A stretch of DNA of 64,000 bases from Pseudarthrobacter siccitolerans (GTDB lineage Bacteria; Actinomycetota; Actinomycetes; Actinomycetales; Micrococcaceae): assembly GCF_030823375.1 (NCBI RefSeq), contig NZ_JAUSXB010000001.1, positions 2,914,001 to 2,978,000 of the forward strand, in the 5' to 3' direction. Below, in pieces: positions 55,327-63,899 of this stretch (positions are counted from its first letter, which is position 1; each line of letters begins with the position of its first letter). The notes below the pieces were generated by a model, which worked only from the letters and a program-made list of their open reading frames with translations, was not told the DNA's origin and did no database searches. Position numbers and translations under genes: made by a program.

Positions 55327-55812
55327 CTAATGGACCTGGAAGATGGTGATGCCCACTTGGTTGGGTAGGCGTTCACCCGTGCCGAGGAAGACTGTGTGGT
55401 TCATCCAGGACCACGTGCTGGATTCCGTGGTGAGACGGGGCGTGCAGCGGAAGTAGATTCTTGACGCGTCCACGGGCTGGCCCTGGTTGAGCTTGTCGAT
55501 ATCTTCCGCACGGCCGTGCCGCACGGCGACGTTGTGCACGTAGATCCGCGAGCCGTCCTCGATTTCCAGGGCGTACCGGGCGTCGAGGTCGGTGGACTCT
55601 GAGCTCCGCAGTATCTGGAAGTCCGCCCCGCCAGGCAGCACCGTGCCTTGCAACCCGGGCCCGGTAATGGTTCCGCCGAGGATGGGCACGATCCTCCTGT
55701 GCCCCTCGGGCGTGCGGCCGATATCCACGGGCTCGCCGACGTCCACCAGGATCCTGGCGAGGAATGACAGCGACGGCGGCACAGGCTGGCCGTTCGCGGG
55801 AGGGGTCGTCAC
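55327..55812 (-). CDS. DUF3237 domain protein
   Basis: A 161-residue beta-barrel-type protein starting at GTG 55812, overlapping the stop of the CocE-type gene (GTGA). Visible core: GHRRIVPILGGTITGPGLQG near residue 41, GGADFQILR, ARYALEIEDGSRIYVHN and the C-terminal FLGTGERLPNQVGITIF. The family function is not established, though such genes often accompany aromatic or esterase clusters. The longer in-frame reading upstream lies inside the hydrolase gene. Confidence 0.82.
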   Translation of the reverse strand: MTTPPANGQPVPPSLSFLARILVDVGEPVDIGRTPEGHRRIVPILGGTITGPGLQGTVLPGGADFQILRSSESTDLDARYALEIEDGSRIYVHNVAVRHGRAEDIDKLNQGQPVDASRIYFRCTPRLTTESSTWSWMNHTVFLGTGERLPNQVGITIFQVH

Positions 55813-57551
55813 AGGATGCCCGCGGTCAATCTGCTCGGATAACCGGTTCCAAAGCGGATCGACTGGCTGGCAATCACCGTCTCGGCGGATTCGTATGCGA
55901 GCTTGCCGGTGTTGAGGTTGCGGTCCCAGCGCGGGTGGCAGCTGGAGGTGACCTGCACGCGGAGCCTCTCTCCTGGAGCGAAGGTGAATGCCGTGTCCCA
56001 CAGACTGACAGTGTATTCATAGACTTCCCCCGGCTGGATGGGCGAGGGGGCTGTGCCGGGGGAGTACGAACCGGTCTCCGCGTAGCTTTCCCGCCAGGAG
56101 GCCCGGACGATGCCGTCGGCAATGCTGGTGGATGTTCCGTTTTCGGCAACCCTGCAGAGCCGGACCACGAAGTCCGTGTCCACGGCGCTGGAGGAGGCGA
56201 AGAACGTTGCCCTGACCTCGCCGAAGAGTGTGAGCTTCTCTTCGACGGGTGCGGAGGTGAACACCAGGACGTCGTCGCGGGCCTCCACCGCCGCCTGGGT
56301 TGCCGGTCCGGCGGGGAAAGCGCCGTGGATCATGGTGGCGCCGCCGACGGTGGGGACCGGGTTGAGTGGATCGTAGAGGTAGTCAGCTGCTCCGGTGGTT
56401 CCCGGCTCATCATCCAGGGAGCCGCCGGCGCCGAGGTACCAGCTGCGCTGTGCCGAGGGCTCGGGCAGCGCGTCAAAACCATGCCAGGTGTTTTCGCCCA
56501 TGAAGTAGAGCAGTACGGGTGGTATCGCGTCGAGCCGCTGGGGATCATCCTTGAGGGCTGCATCGAACCAGGCCGTGTGGATCGAGGACAGGTCCCCGAT
56601 CCCGTTGACCAGTCCGGCCGACGCGGCCATGCCGAAACTCGCCTCCGGGAACGCGCCGCTGAGGTTGGTGTGCGTCCATGGGCCCACGATCAGCCGCGGA
56701 GTGGTTCCGGGCACGGCACGGCTTTGTTCCAGCTGCCGCCGGTACTGGGCCAGCGTGTTGGGTGCAAAGATATCGAACCAGCCGCCGATGTGGAGCGTGG
56801 GCAGCGGCGCCGGTTGCTCGGATGCAGCATCCCAAAGCAGGGTGAACGGGCTCCCAGGGCCTTCACCCGCTGAGGGAAGAACGTGGGAGTTCATGAAGGT
56901 GCCCAACCGGGGTTCCAGCTGGCGCAGGGGGAGAGCGCCGAAAATACTCGAATCGGCGAATGTTTCATCCAGTTCCAGCCAGGCCTGCAGCTCTTTCCCT
57001 TTGCGTTCCGGATCGTCCGCGAACTCGCGGAACAGTTGGTTCAGTGAAGCGGATGCATGCCCCCAGCTCAGGCGGCTTCCGTACTCGTGGGCACCGCCGC
57101 GATACAGGGCACCGTTGTTGGCGCTGCCGCCGGCCGAGACGCCGAGCGCCAGGGCCCGCAGCGGCGCCGGCGCTTCCTGGGCGGCCCGCCACTGTGTTTC
57201 AGCAAAATAGGAGCGGCCCCACATCCCCACCTTGCCATTGGAGTACGGAAGCCGGGCCGCCCACTCAACTGTTTCGGCGCCGTCGGACGCTTCATTCACG
57301 GAGGGGTTGAATTCTCCGTCTGACCCGAACCGGCCCCGGCAGTCCTGCATGATGACCACGTACCCGGCAGCAGCAACGGTGGTCGGGTTGAAGTAGGCGG
57401 AGTTCACGGCCAGGTCCCGCCCGTACGGTGTGCGGGTCAGGAGCACCGGGAAGGATTCGGTGTCATCTGCCGGACGGTACACGGTGGAACGGAGGACGGT
57501 TCCATCTCCCATGGCTGTTTCAGCATTTTCGACGAGGACGGGGTACGGCAC
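55809..57551 (-). CDS. CocE/NonD-type hydrolase (X-Pro dipeptidyl-peptidase S15 fold)
   Basis: A 580-residue serine hydrolase from GTG 57551. The nucleophile is in GMWGRSYFAETQW near residue 118, the acid region in LHIGGWFDIFAPN near residue 265, and the histidine in VGPWTHTNLSG near residue 295. The C-terminal jelly-roll domain covers about residues 350-575. Members cleave esters such as cocaine or nonactin-like compounds, glutaryl groups or X-Pro peptides. The first residues suggest no secretion. It is co-transcribed with an MFS carrier upstream and a DUF3237 gene downstream. Confidence 0.9.
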   Translation of the reverse strand: MPYPVLVENAETAMGDGTVLRSTVYRPADDTESFPVLLTRTPYGRDLAVNSAYFNPTTVAAAGYVVIMQDCRGRFGSDGEFNPSVNEASDGAETVEWAARLPYSNGKVGMWGRSYFAETQWRAAQEAPAPLRALALGVSAGGSANNGALYRGGAHEYGSRLSWGHASASLNQLFREFADDPERKGKELQAWLELDETFADSSIFGALPLRQLEPRLGTFMNSHVLPSAGEGPGSPFTLLWDAASEQPAPLPTLHIGGWFDIFAPNTLAQYRRQLEQSRAVPGTTPRLIVGPWTHTNLSGAFPEASFGMAASAGLVNGIGDLSSIHTAWFDAALKDDPQRLDAIPPVLLYFMGENTWHGFDALPEPSAQRSWYLGAGGSLDDEPGTTGAADYLYDPLNPVPTVGGATMIHGAFPAGPATQAAVEARDDVLVFTSAPVEEKLTLFGEVRATFFASSSAVDTDFVVRLCRVAENGTSTSIADGIVRASWRESYAETGSYSPGTAPSPIQPGEVYEYTVSLWDTAFTFAPGERLRVQVTSSCHPRWDRNLNTGKLAYESAETVIASQSIRFGTGYPSRLTAGIL

Positions 57552-57590
57552 TGGATCTGCTTTCTGTTAAGACGGGTTCAAGGGGCGAAA

Positions 57591-57616
57591 CTGCGGCGGG
57601 GCCGGCCCCGCCGCAG
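57591..57616 (-). other. Perfect 26-bp palindrome after the MFS gene
   Basis: The 26 bases are fully self-complementary (arm starts CTGCGGCGGGG) and lie 4 bases after the transporter stop. On the minus strand TTTCGCCCCTTG follows, so it could be a weak terminator or attenuator before the CocE gene. Confidence 0.75.
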
Positions 57617-57620
57617 CCGC

Positions 57621-58985
57621 CTAGACGATGCCCTGGGATTTCAGGCCGAGGTCCTCGGTGCGCACCTGGTACGTTTCCTTGACCCAGATGGCTGTCACGA
57701 CGGCGGAAACAAGGCAGCATGCCGCGGTGAACGAGGCGACGGGGATCCAGCCGAACTGGCCGGGCTGCACGATGGCTGCGGCGATTGCGGGGGCAAAGCC
57801 GGTCACCACCAGGCCCAACTGGGATGCCGTGGCCGCGCCGGTGTAGCGGATCCGGGTTTCGAACATTTCCGCGGTCATCGCCGGACCCAGGGGGTTGACC
57901 ATGCCGTAGCCGACCGTCATAAAGAGGATAGCGGTGGCGAAGATGAGCGGAATCGACCCCGCACTGACGGCCCAGAAGAAGGCGAAGGCCGCGATGGCGC
58001 AGATGATGTTTCCGGTGATGAAGACCGGCTTGCGGCCGATCCTGTCGGCGAGGATGCCGGCGTAGGGCTGCGCTGCGACGCCCAGCGCCGCCGTCACGAT
58101 GGTGACCGTCAGCATGACGGGGGCGGGGATGCCGAACTTTCCGGTTGCGTAGGCGAGGCCAAAGGCGGCAAAGATGGACGAAACCACACTCCAGAGCCCG
58201 AAGACGATGACCTTCAGAACCGTGGCCCAGTGGTCACGCAGGACCACCTTGATGGGCAGCTCCTGTTCGGTTTCAGATTCCTTGGCTGCTTCGAAAACCT
58301 CGGACTCCGGCAGGCGCAGCCGGATCCACAGCCCGACGCCTACCACCAGGATGCTGGCCAGGAATGGCAGGCGCCAACCCCAGGCAAGCAGGTCTTCCTG
58401 GGGCAGCATGGACACGGCCAGGAAGGCCAGCGAAGCGAGCATGATGCCGGCCACCGCGCCGGTGTTGACCCAGCTGGCGTAGAAGGCACGCTTGTGGCTC
58501 GGAGCGTGCTCGAGCGTCATGGTGACCGCTCCCACGGACTCACCTGCGGCGGACGCGCCCTGGATCGCCCGGAGCAGCACCAACAGGATCGGGGCCACAG
58601 CTCCGATGACGGCGGTGGGCGGGATGCAGCCGATCAGGAACGTCGCCACACCCATCAGGACGAGGGTGAAGACCAGCATTTGGCGCCGCCCGATGCGGTC
58701 ACCGAAATGCCCGATGACCCCCGCAGCGAGCGGACGGACCACGTATCCGATGCCGATGGTGGCCATGGACAGGACGAGACCGAGGGAGGGGTCGATGCCC
58801 GGGAAGAAGATCTTGTTGAAGATCAGGGCAGAGGCGGAGCCGTAGATGAAGAAGTCGTAGTACTCAAGGGTGCTGCCAATGAAGCTTGCGGCGGCAGCGC
58901 GCCGGGCATTTTTGTGGCGGCCGGCAGAGATGGTGTCAATGTCCGCGGACGGCGTCGTCGGCGGATCAATGGGACCAGCGGTCAT
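57621..58985 (-). CDS. MFS transporter, metabolite:H+ symporter (MHS) family
   Basis: A 454-residue 12-segment transporter. The MHS signature is clear: IGSTLEYYDFFIYGSASAL in segment 1 and FGDRIGRRQMLVFTLVLMG after segment 2, plus RAIQGASAAGESVGAV. Known members carry citrate, shikimate, dicarboxylates and aromatic acids. The gene is divergent from the PaaX-type regulator across 184 bases and heads the unit with the CocE-type hydrolase, so it may import the ester or acid that hydrolase and the downstream CoA pathway handle. Confidence 0.92.
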   Translation of the reverse strand: MTAGPIDPPTTPSADIDTISAGRHKNARRAAAASFIGSTLEYYDFFIYGSASALIFNKIFFPGIDPSLGLVLSMATIGIGYVVRPLAAGVIGHFGDRIGRRQMLVFTLVLMGVATFLIGCIPPTAVIGAVAPILLVLLRAIQGASAAGESVGAVTMTLEHAPSHKRAFYASWVNTGAVAGIMLASLAFLAVSMLPQEDLLAWGWRLPFLASILVVGVGLWIRLRLPESEVFEAAKESETEQELPIKVVLRDHWATVLKVIVFGLWSVVSSIFAAFGLAYATGKFGIPAPVMLTVTIVTAALGVAAQPYAGILADRIGRKPVFITGNIICAIAAFAFFWAVSAGSIPLIFATAILFMTVGYGMVNPLGPAMTAEMFETRIRYTGAATASQLGLVVTGFAPAIAAAIVQPGQFGWIPVASFTAACCLVSAVVTAIWVKETYQVRTEDLGLKSQGIV

Positions 58986-59086
58986 TGCGGATCTCCTGGG
59001 TGGGCGGGATTGAGAAAAGGGGCGTCTGGCATCAGCCGATGGGCTGGAAACGAGGCGGCCTGCGTGTGGTCCGCATCACGTGAGAA

Positions 59087-59104
59087 GATAGTATGCGTAA
59101 TATC
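59087..59104. promoter_or_regulatory. Candidate operator in the MFS/PaaX divergent region
   Basis: GATAGTATGCGTAATATC has 14 of 18 positions symmetric (GATA-N-TA-N-GC-N-TA-N-TATC). It is AT-rich against a GC-rich background and lies between two divergent genes, as an autoregulated PaaX-type site would. Confidence 0.38.
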
Positions 59105-59169
59105 CAACGTCCGTCAAGAAAGCTGCAACGCTAAGCAGCGGCGACGGCGGCGACTGGGATGATGGACAA

Positions 59170-60099
59170 GTGAACTCCTATGACCTGCCTGCCGCCGGGA
59201 GCGTGCCGCCAGGCTCCATGATCAGCTTTCCCCGGCCCTCCAAGGGCGGCGCCACCCAGCACCTCGTGCTGACGATGCTCGGCGACTACTGGCAGCAGGA
59301 GGCCTCCTGGCTTCCGTCCCGGCTGATTATTGCCCTGGGGGCGCACCTGGGAATTACCGCATCCGCCGCCTCCACTGCCTTGAGCCGGCTGGCGGGCCGG
59401 GGCGTGTTGGAGCAGTCCAGCGCCGGAAGGTCTTCGCGGTATCGGCTGACGGAGGCTGCGCGCGTCCGCCTTGAGATTGGATTCCGGCAGGTCAGCGAGT
59501 TTGGCTCGGAGTCCCGGCAATGGGATGGAATGTGGACGGTGGTGGGCTTCTCCATTCCGGAATCCGCCCGGGAAACCAGGGAACTGTTGCGTTCCCGGCT
59601 GAAATGGCTGGGTTTTTCACCGCTGTATGGCGCGCTCTGGGTCTGCCCGTGGGACCGGACTGAAGCGGTGGACGAAGCCTGCGCGGCGTACGGCGTGGCG
59701 AACTACGTGGTTTTTCGGTCACGCACCTCAAGCCTGCTGGGCAGGGAACCCATCGAAGCGTGGGCCCTGGACGAGATGCGGGAGCAGTATCACCCGTTCA
59801 TCGAAACCTACAGCCGCTCCATCCCCGGGAGCCCGGACCGGGCCCTGAGCCCGGCAGAGGCCTTCCGGCTGCGCACGGAAATCATGGACAGCTGGCGGGC
59901 GTTTCCCTGGAATGACCCTGGCCTGCCGAGGGAGCTGTTGCCGGCGGATTTCCCGCTCCTGACGGCACGGAAGCTGTTCGTGTCCGCGTACAATTCCCTT
60001 GTGGATCCGGCTCTGGAGCACGTCCGGGAGGTCATCCGGTCCGAGGCGCCGGAGGCGGCCGGGTCACCATCAGCCCTGCGGGTCAGCGAAGGCGCGTAA
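59170..60099 (+). CDS. PaaX-family transcriptional regulator
   Basis: A 309-residue PaaX-type regulator starting at GTG 59170. The N-terminal winged helix covers about residues 28-90 (LGITASAASTALSRLAGRGV), the central domain has WDGMWTVVGFSIPESARETR near residue 118 and GFSPLYGALWVCPW, and the C-terminal domain includes FIETYSRSI and FRLRTEIMDSWRAFPWNDP. PaaX proteins sense acyl-CoA or aryl-CoA intermediates. The acyl-CoA dehydrogenase cluster 2.5 kb away fits that role. It is likely to control the divergent MFS/CocE unit. Confidence 0.9.
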   Translation: MNSYDLPAAGSVPPGSMISFPRPSKGGATQHLVLTMLGDYWQQEASWLPSRLIIALGAHLGITASAASTALSRLAGRGVLEQSSAGRSSRYRLTEAARVRLEIGFRQVSEFGSESRQWDGMWTVVGFSIPESARETRELLRSRLKWLGFSPLYGALWVCPWDRTEAVDEACAAYGVANYVVFRSRTSSLLGREPIEAWALDEMREQYHPFIETYSRSIPGSPDRALSPAEAFRLRTEIMDSWRAFPWNDPGLPRELLPADFPLLTARKLFVSAYNSLVDPALEHVREVIRSEAPEAAGSPSALRVSEGA

Positions 60100-60126
60100 A
60101 GAGGCGTAAGGGCCCGGGGTGGACGC

Positions 60127-60585
60127 CTATCCCCAGAGTGCCTTGCTGAGCAGCGCCCGGAGTTGGGCATTCTCGTCCTGGCTCAATGACGCCAATTGCT
60201 CCTGCTCGCACACCGCCAGGGCCGCGCGGGCCTTCGTGTGGATGCGCCGGCCTTCAGCCGTGGACACGATGATCTTGGCGCGCCTGTCCTGCTTCCCCTG
60301 AGCCCGTTTAACAAGGCCGCGGCGCTCCAGGTCGTCCACCAGGCTGACCACCTGGCTGGGATCGAGGCTGAGGAAATCGGCGAGTTCGCGCTGGGTGGGT
60401 TCGAGCCCGCTGCAGGCCAGCGTCAGCACGGAGAAGGACCGTTCCCGGAGGCCAAAACCGCCCAGGGCCCGGTTGTTCAGGACCGAGCCCGCGGCATGCA
60501 GTTTGGCCAGCAGCAGGCCCACATCGCTGCCGATTTGGGCGGCCGCGAGGCGCGGGGTCTGGATGTCGGTGCTCTGCGGGGTCAT
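60127..60585 (-). CDS. MarR-family transcriptional regulator
   Basis: A 152-residue winged-helix regulator. The recognition region is PTQRELADFLSLDPSQVVSL near residue 65, followed by the wing RAQGKQDRRAKIIVSTAEGR. It faces the SDR/amidohydrolase/acyl-CoA dehydrogenase operon, and the 136-base gap contains TTGA/TCAA-type inverted repeats typical of MarR sites. It converges on the PaaX gene, 27 bases away. Confidence 0.9.
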   Translation of the reverse strand: MTPQSTDIQTPRLAAAQIGSDVGLLLAKLHAAGSVLNNRALGGFGLRERSFSVLTLACSGLEPTQRELADFLSLDPSQVVSLVDDLERRGLVKRAQGKQDRRAKIIVSTAEGRRIHTKARAALAVCEQEQLASLSQDENAQLRALLSKALWG

Positions 60586-60608
60586 GAGTTACTCCAATGA
60601 CAAAAACA

Positions 60609-60644
60609 ATCGTTGACTTTTTCAATGATCCGTATTTTCATTGA
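60609..60644. promoter_or_regulatory. MarR operator region
   Basis: Two overlapping inverted repeats share one arm: ATCGTTGA-N5-TCAATGAT (60609-60629, one mismatch) and TCAATGA-N9-TCATTGA (60622-60644, perfect arms). TTGACT at 60613 may be the -35 of the operon at 60722. The AT-rich block stands out from its surroundings. Confidence 0.62.
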
Positions 60645-60721
60645 TCATGACAAGGATCTCACGGCCACGTGGGATCAGCCCTACCGGTTCCGGCCGGGGA
60701 CTGCATGCGAAGGAGCACGCG

Positions 60722-61660
60722 ATGAGCTTGAACGGCAAAGTAGCAATCGTCACTGGGAGCGGCCAGGGTCTTGGCCTGGCCTATGCGAGGGAACTCGCCC
60801 GCCAGGGTGCCGCGGTCGTCATCAATGACGTCAACGCCGGGACTGCCGCCGAGGCCGTTGCCCAGATTGAGGCCGACGGCGGCCGGGCCACCGCCGTTGT
60901 GGTTCCAGTGGGCACCACCGACGCCGCCAAGGCCCTCGTTGCAGGTGCCGTAGAGACGTTCGGCCGACTGGACATCCTGGTCACCAACGCCGGCATCCTG
61001 CGGGACAAGAGCCTCCTGAAGATGACCGATGAGGACTTCGACCTGGTCATCAACGTGCACCTGAAGGGCACCTTCACTTGTGTCCGCGAGGCCTTCGCGT
61101 ACTTCAAGGAAAACAATGTTCCGGGCCGCATCATCACCATCGGCTCACCCACCGGCCAGCGCGGCAACTTCGGCCAGACCAACTACGCCGCCGCCAAGGC
61201 CGGCATCGTCGGCATGGTCCGCACCTGGGCCCTGGAAATGAAGAAGGCCGGAGTCACCGTCAACACCGTCATCCCCGTGGCCGCCACCGCCATGACCAAG
61301 ACGGTCCCCTACTTCCAGAAGGCCGTCGAAGCCGATGAGCGCGGCGAGGCCATGCCCGCCTTCTTCCGCCACGACCTCGGCTTCGGAACGGCCGACGACG
61401 TTGCCGGACTCATTGCCTACCTCGCCTCGGATGAGGCTGCCGGCATCACCGGCCAGGCCATCGGCGCCGGCGGGGACCGCCTGCAGGTCTGGACCCACCC
61501 GACGGCTGCCACCACCGAATACCGCGACGGCGGCTGGACCTTCGAGGCCCTGCAGGAAAATGCTGCCACCCTGTTCAGCAAAGAGACCCTGCAGACCTAC
61601 GGCGAGGAATTCCTCCCGCTGCCCGCCGAACTGCAGCCCGAACCAGCCCCGGCCCGCTAG
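60722..61660 (+). CDS. SDR-family dehydrogenase (MFE-2/FabG-like)
   Basis: A 312-residue short-chain dehydrogenase. The ATG follows AGGAG at 6 bases. Motifs: VTGSGQGLGLAYA near residue 10, Asp in INDVNAG, LVTNAGILRDKSLLKM near residue 85, catalytic Ser in IGSPTGQRG and Tyr/Lys in YAAAK near residue 156. The RDKSLLKMTDEDFDLVINVHLKG-type loop and the 55-residue C-terminal extension resemble 3-hydroxyacyl-CoA dehydrogenases of multifunctional enzyme 2. It is the first gene of a CoA-linked operon ending in a MaoC-like hydratase. Confidence 0.9.
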   Translation: MSLNGKVAIVTGSGQGLGLAYARELARQGAAVVINDVNAGTAAEAVAQIEADGGRATAVVVPVGTTDAAKALVAGAVETFGRLDILVTNAGILRDKSLLKMTDEDFDLVINVHLKGTFTCVREAFAYFKENNVPGRIITIGSPTGQRGNFGQTNYAAAKAGIVGMVRTWALEMKKAGVTVNTVIPVAATAMTKTVPYFQKAVEADERGEAMPAFFRHDLGFGTADDVAGLIAYLASDEAAGITGQAIGAGGDRLQVWTHPTAATTEYRDGGWTFEALQENAATLFSKETLQTYGEEFLPLPAELQPEPAPAR

Positions 61661-61683
61661 AGCTCCGCGAAGGAATCCGAAAC

Positions 61684-62568
61684 ATGCGCTATGAACCGGG
61701 CATTGACGCCGCGAAGCTCGACGCGATCGACATGCACGTCCACCTCGAAGTGGACAGCTGCGGGCACGGCTCCCTCCCGGAGGCTCTCACCGAGGCCTCG
61801 GCAAAGTACTTCAAGGCCGAGGACCGCACCCCGTCCCTGGACCGGATCGCCGAGGTGTACCGCGAACTGAACATGGCCGCCGTCGTCTTTACGGTGGATG
61901 CACGCACCCAGCTCAAGCACGAACCCAACAGCATTCCCGAGCTGATCGCCGGGGCCGCCAGGAACAATGATGTGCTCATCCCGTTCGGCAGCGTGGATCC
62001 CCGCACGGGCGAGGACGCGATTGCCGGAGCCAAGCACCAGGCCGTTGAACTGGGCGCGCGGGGCTTCAAGTTCCACCCGTCCCTGCAGGGCTTCGACCCG
62101 TCCAGCGAACGGTTCTACCCGCTGTGGGAAACCCTGCAGGAACTCGGGCTGCCCGCCATCTTCCACACCGGCCAGAACGGCATGGGCGCAGGACTGCCCG
62201 GCGGGTTCGGCATCAAGCTGGCGTACTCCAACCCGCTGCTGCTGGACGCCGTCGCGGCTGACTTCCCGGGCCTGCAGATCATCATGGCCCACCCATCGGT
62301 GCCGTGGCAGGACGAGGCCAACTCCATCGCCACCCACAAGGCGAACGTGTTCATCGACCTCTCCGGCTGGTCACCCAAATACTTCCCGGAGTCCCTCGTG
62401 AAGGCCTCCAACTCCTACCTGCAGGACAAGGTTCTGTTCGGCACGGACTTCCCGCTGATCACACCGCAAAAGTGGCTGGGCGCGTTCGCGGACCTCCCGC
62501 TGAAGGACGAGGTCCGGCCGAAAATCCTCAAGGGCAACGCGGTCCGGCTGCTTGGCTTGGGTGCCTGA
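61684..62568 (+). CDS. Amidohydrolase 2 family protein (ACMSD-like)
   Basis: A 294-residue metal-dependent TIM-barrel enzyme. Ligand motifs are DMHVHLEVD near residue 16, KFHPSLQGFDP near residue 122, FHTGQNG near residue 161, MAHPSVPWQDEAN near residue 201 and FGTDFPLI near residue 258. Family members decarboxylate or hydrolyse aromatic acids and lactones. It is 23 bases from the SDR stop and 1 base before the acyl-CoA dehydrogenase start, so it belongs to the same operon. The reaction is not deducible from sequence alone. Confidence 0.88.
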   Translation: MRYEPGIDAAKLDAIDMHVHLEVDSCGHGSLPEALTEASAKYFKAEDRTPSLDRIAEVYRELNMAAVVFTVDARTQLKHEPNSIPELIAGAARNNDVLIPFGSVDPRTGEDAIAGAKHQAVELGARGFKFHPSLQGFDPSSERFYPLWETLQELGLPAIFHTGQNGMGAGLPGGFGIKLAYSNPLLLDAVAADFPGLQIIMAHPSVPWQDEANSIATHKANVFIDLSGWSPKYFPESLVKASNSYLQDKVLFGTDFPLITPQKWLGAFADLPLKDEVRPKILKGNAVRLLGLGA

Positions 62569-62569
62569 C

Positions 62570-63826
62570 ATGAAGACGACGACGGCGGAACCCGCCGCGG
62601 GTGCCTTCCCTTCTGCCGACGAGCAGGAACGCCTCTATTCAGCAGCAGACTGGTACGATGCCGAATCCCTCCTTACCGCCGGCGAACGGCGGGTCCTGGC
62701 CCGGCTCCGGGAATTCCTCGAGCAGCAGGCGAAGCCGTTGCTGGCTGAGTACTGGGAACGGGGCGAGTTCCCGGAACAGCTGGCGCAGCCCCTGATCGAC
62801 CTTGACCTCATGGAACCCGCCGACCTGGCCGGACACGGCATGGAAAATGGTCCGGCCCGGGAGATCTACCAGGGCTTTCGGATCTTCGAGCTCGCCCGCA
62901 CCGACGCCTCGCTGGCCACCTGGTATACAGCCCAGGCCGGGTTGTTCCGCACGGCCATCCGCGTTGGTGCTTCCGACGAGCAGCAGCTCGAGTGGATGCC
63001 GAAGGTCATCGATTTCTCGCTCAAGGGCGTCTTCTCGCTGACCGAGCCGGAATCCGGTTCGGACATCGCCGGCGGACTGTCCACCACCGCGCGCTTTGAG
63101 GCAGATGCCGGCGGCGGTGCCTGGGTCCTGGACGGTGCCAAGCGCTGGATCGGTGGTGCCTCCACCGCGGATGTACTGGCAGTGTTCGCAAGGGATGTTG
63201 CCGACGGGCAGGTCAAGGCCTTCCTCGTGGACCGGCTGGCGGAGGGTGTCAGCCTGGAGAAGATCCACGGCAAAACCTCCTTGAGGATGATGCAGAATGC
63301 CCACATCACGCTCGAGGGGGTCCGGGTTCCGGAGGCAATGCGCCTGCACAATGTGAACTCCTTCCGGGACGTCGCGGCGATGCTCCGGGCCATGCGCTCG
63401 GACGTCGCGTGGATCGCCACCGGCATCCAGGCAGGTGCGTTCGAGGCGGCCCTCAGGTACGTCAACGAACGCCGGCAGTTCGGCCGCAGCCTGGGCTCCT
63501 TCCAGCTGGTCCAGGAGAAACTCGCCCGCATGCTCGGGAACATCACGGCCAGCCTTTCCCTGGTGGTCCGGCTGACCGAACAGCAGGCCAGGGGCATCTA
63601 CCGGGACCAGGACTCGGCCCTCGCCAAGATGCAGACGTCCCTGTTCATGCGCGAAACTGTCGCCCTGGCCCGGGAAGTGGTGGGCGGCAACGGCATCACG
63701 CTCGCCGCCGACGTGGCCCGCTTCCACGCAGACGCCGAAGCTGTCTACTCCTACGAGGGCACCCACGAGATCAACGCCCTCATCATCGGCCGCGCCCTCA
63801 CGGGCGAAAGCGCCTTTGCCCGCTGA
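62570..63826 (+). CDS. Acyl-CoA dehydrogenase (glutaryl-CoA dehydrogenase-like)
   Basis: A 418-residue FAD-dependent acyl-CoA dehydrogenase. FAD/substrate signature FSLTEPESGSDIAGGLSTTA near residue 155, GAKRWIGGAS, RRQFGRSLGSFQLVQEKLAR near residue 300, and the catalytic Glu in SYEGTHEINALIIGRALTG near residue 395, which is the arrangement of the glutaryl-CoA dehydrogenase-like branch. The ATG at 62570 is used; a TTG at 62552 would overlap the previous gene. Together with the SDR and MaoC-like genes it supplies beta-oxidation-type steps. Confidence 0.91.
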   Translation: MKTTTAEPAAGAFPSADEQERLYSAADWYDAESLLTAGERRVLARLREFLEQQAKPLLAEYWERGEFPEQLAQPLIDLDLMEPADLAGHGMENGPAREIYQGFRIFELARTDASLATWYTAQAGLFRTAIRVGASDEQQLEWMPKVIDFSLKGVFSLTEPESGSDIAGGLSTTARFEADAGGGAWVLDGAKRWIGGASTADVLAVFARDVADGQVKAFLVDRLAEGVSLEKIHGKTSLRMMQNAHITLEGVRVPEAMRLHNVNSFRDVAAMLRAMRSDVAWIATGIQAGAFEAALRYVNERRQFGRSLGSFQLVQEKLARMLGNITASLSLVVRLTEQQARGIYRDQDSALAKMQTSLFMRETVALAREVVGGNGITLAADVARFHADAEAVYSYEGTHEINALIIGRALTGESAFAR

Positions 63827-63899
63827 GCTGTACCAACCCAGACCCGGCGCCCGCCGTCGGGACTTTTACCCAATATCCATTCACCAACAGGAGGCAACG

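Noticed and set aside
60102..60128. AGGCGT/ACGCCT inverted repeat between the convergent PaaX and MarR genes
   Set aside because: Six-base stem with a 15-base loop is too weak to call a terminator.
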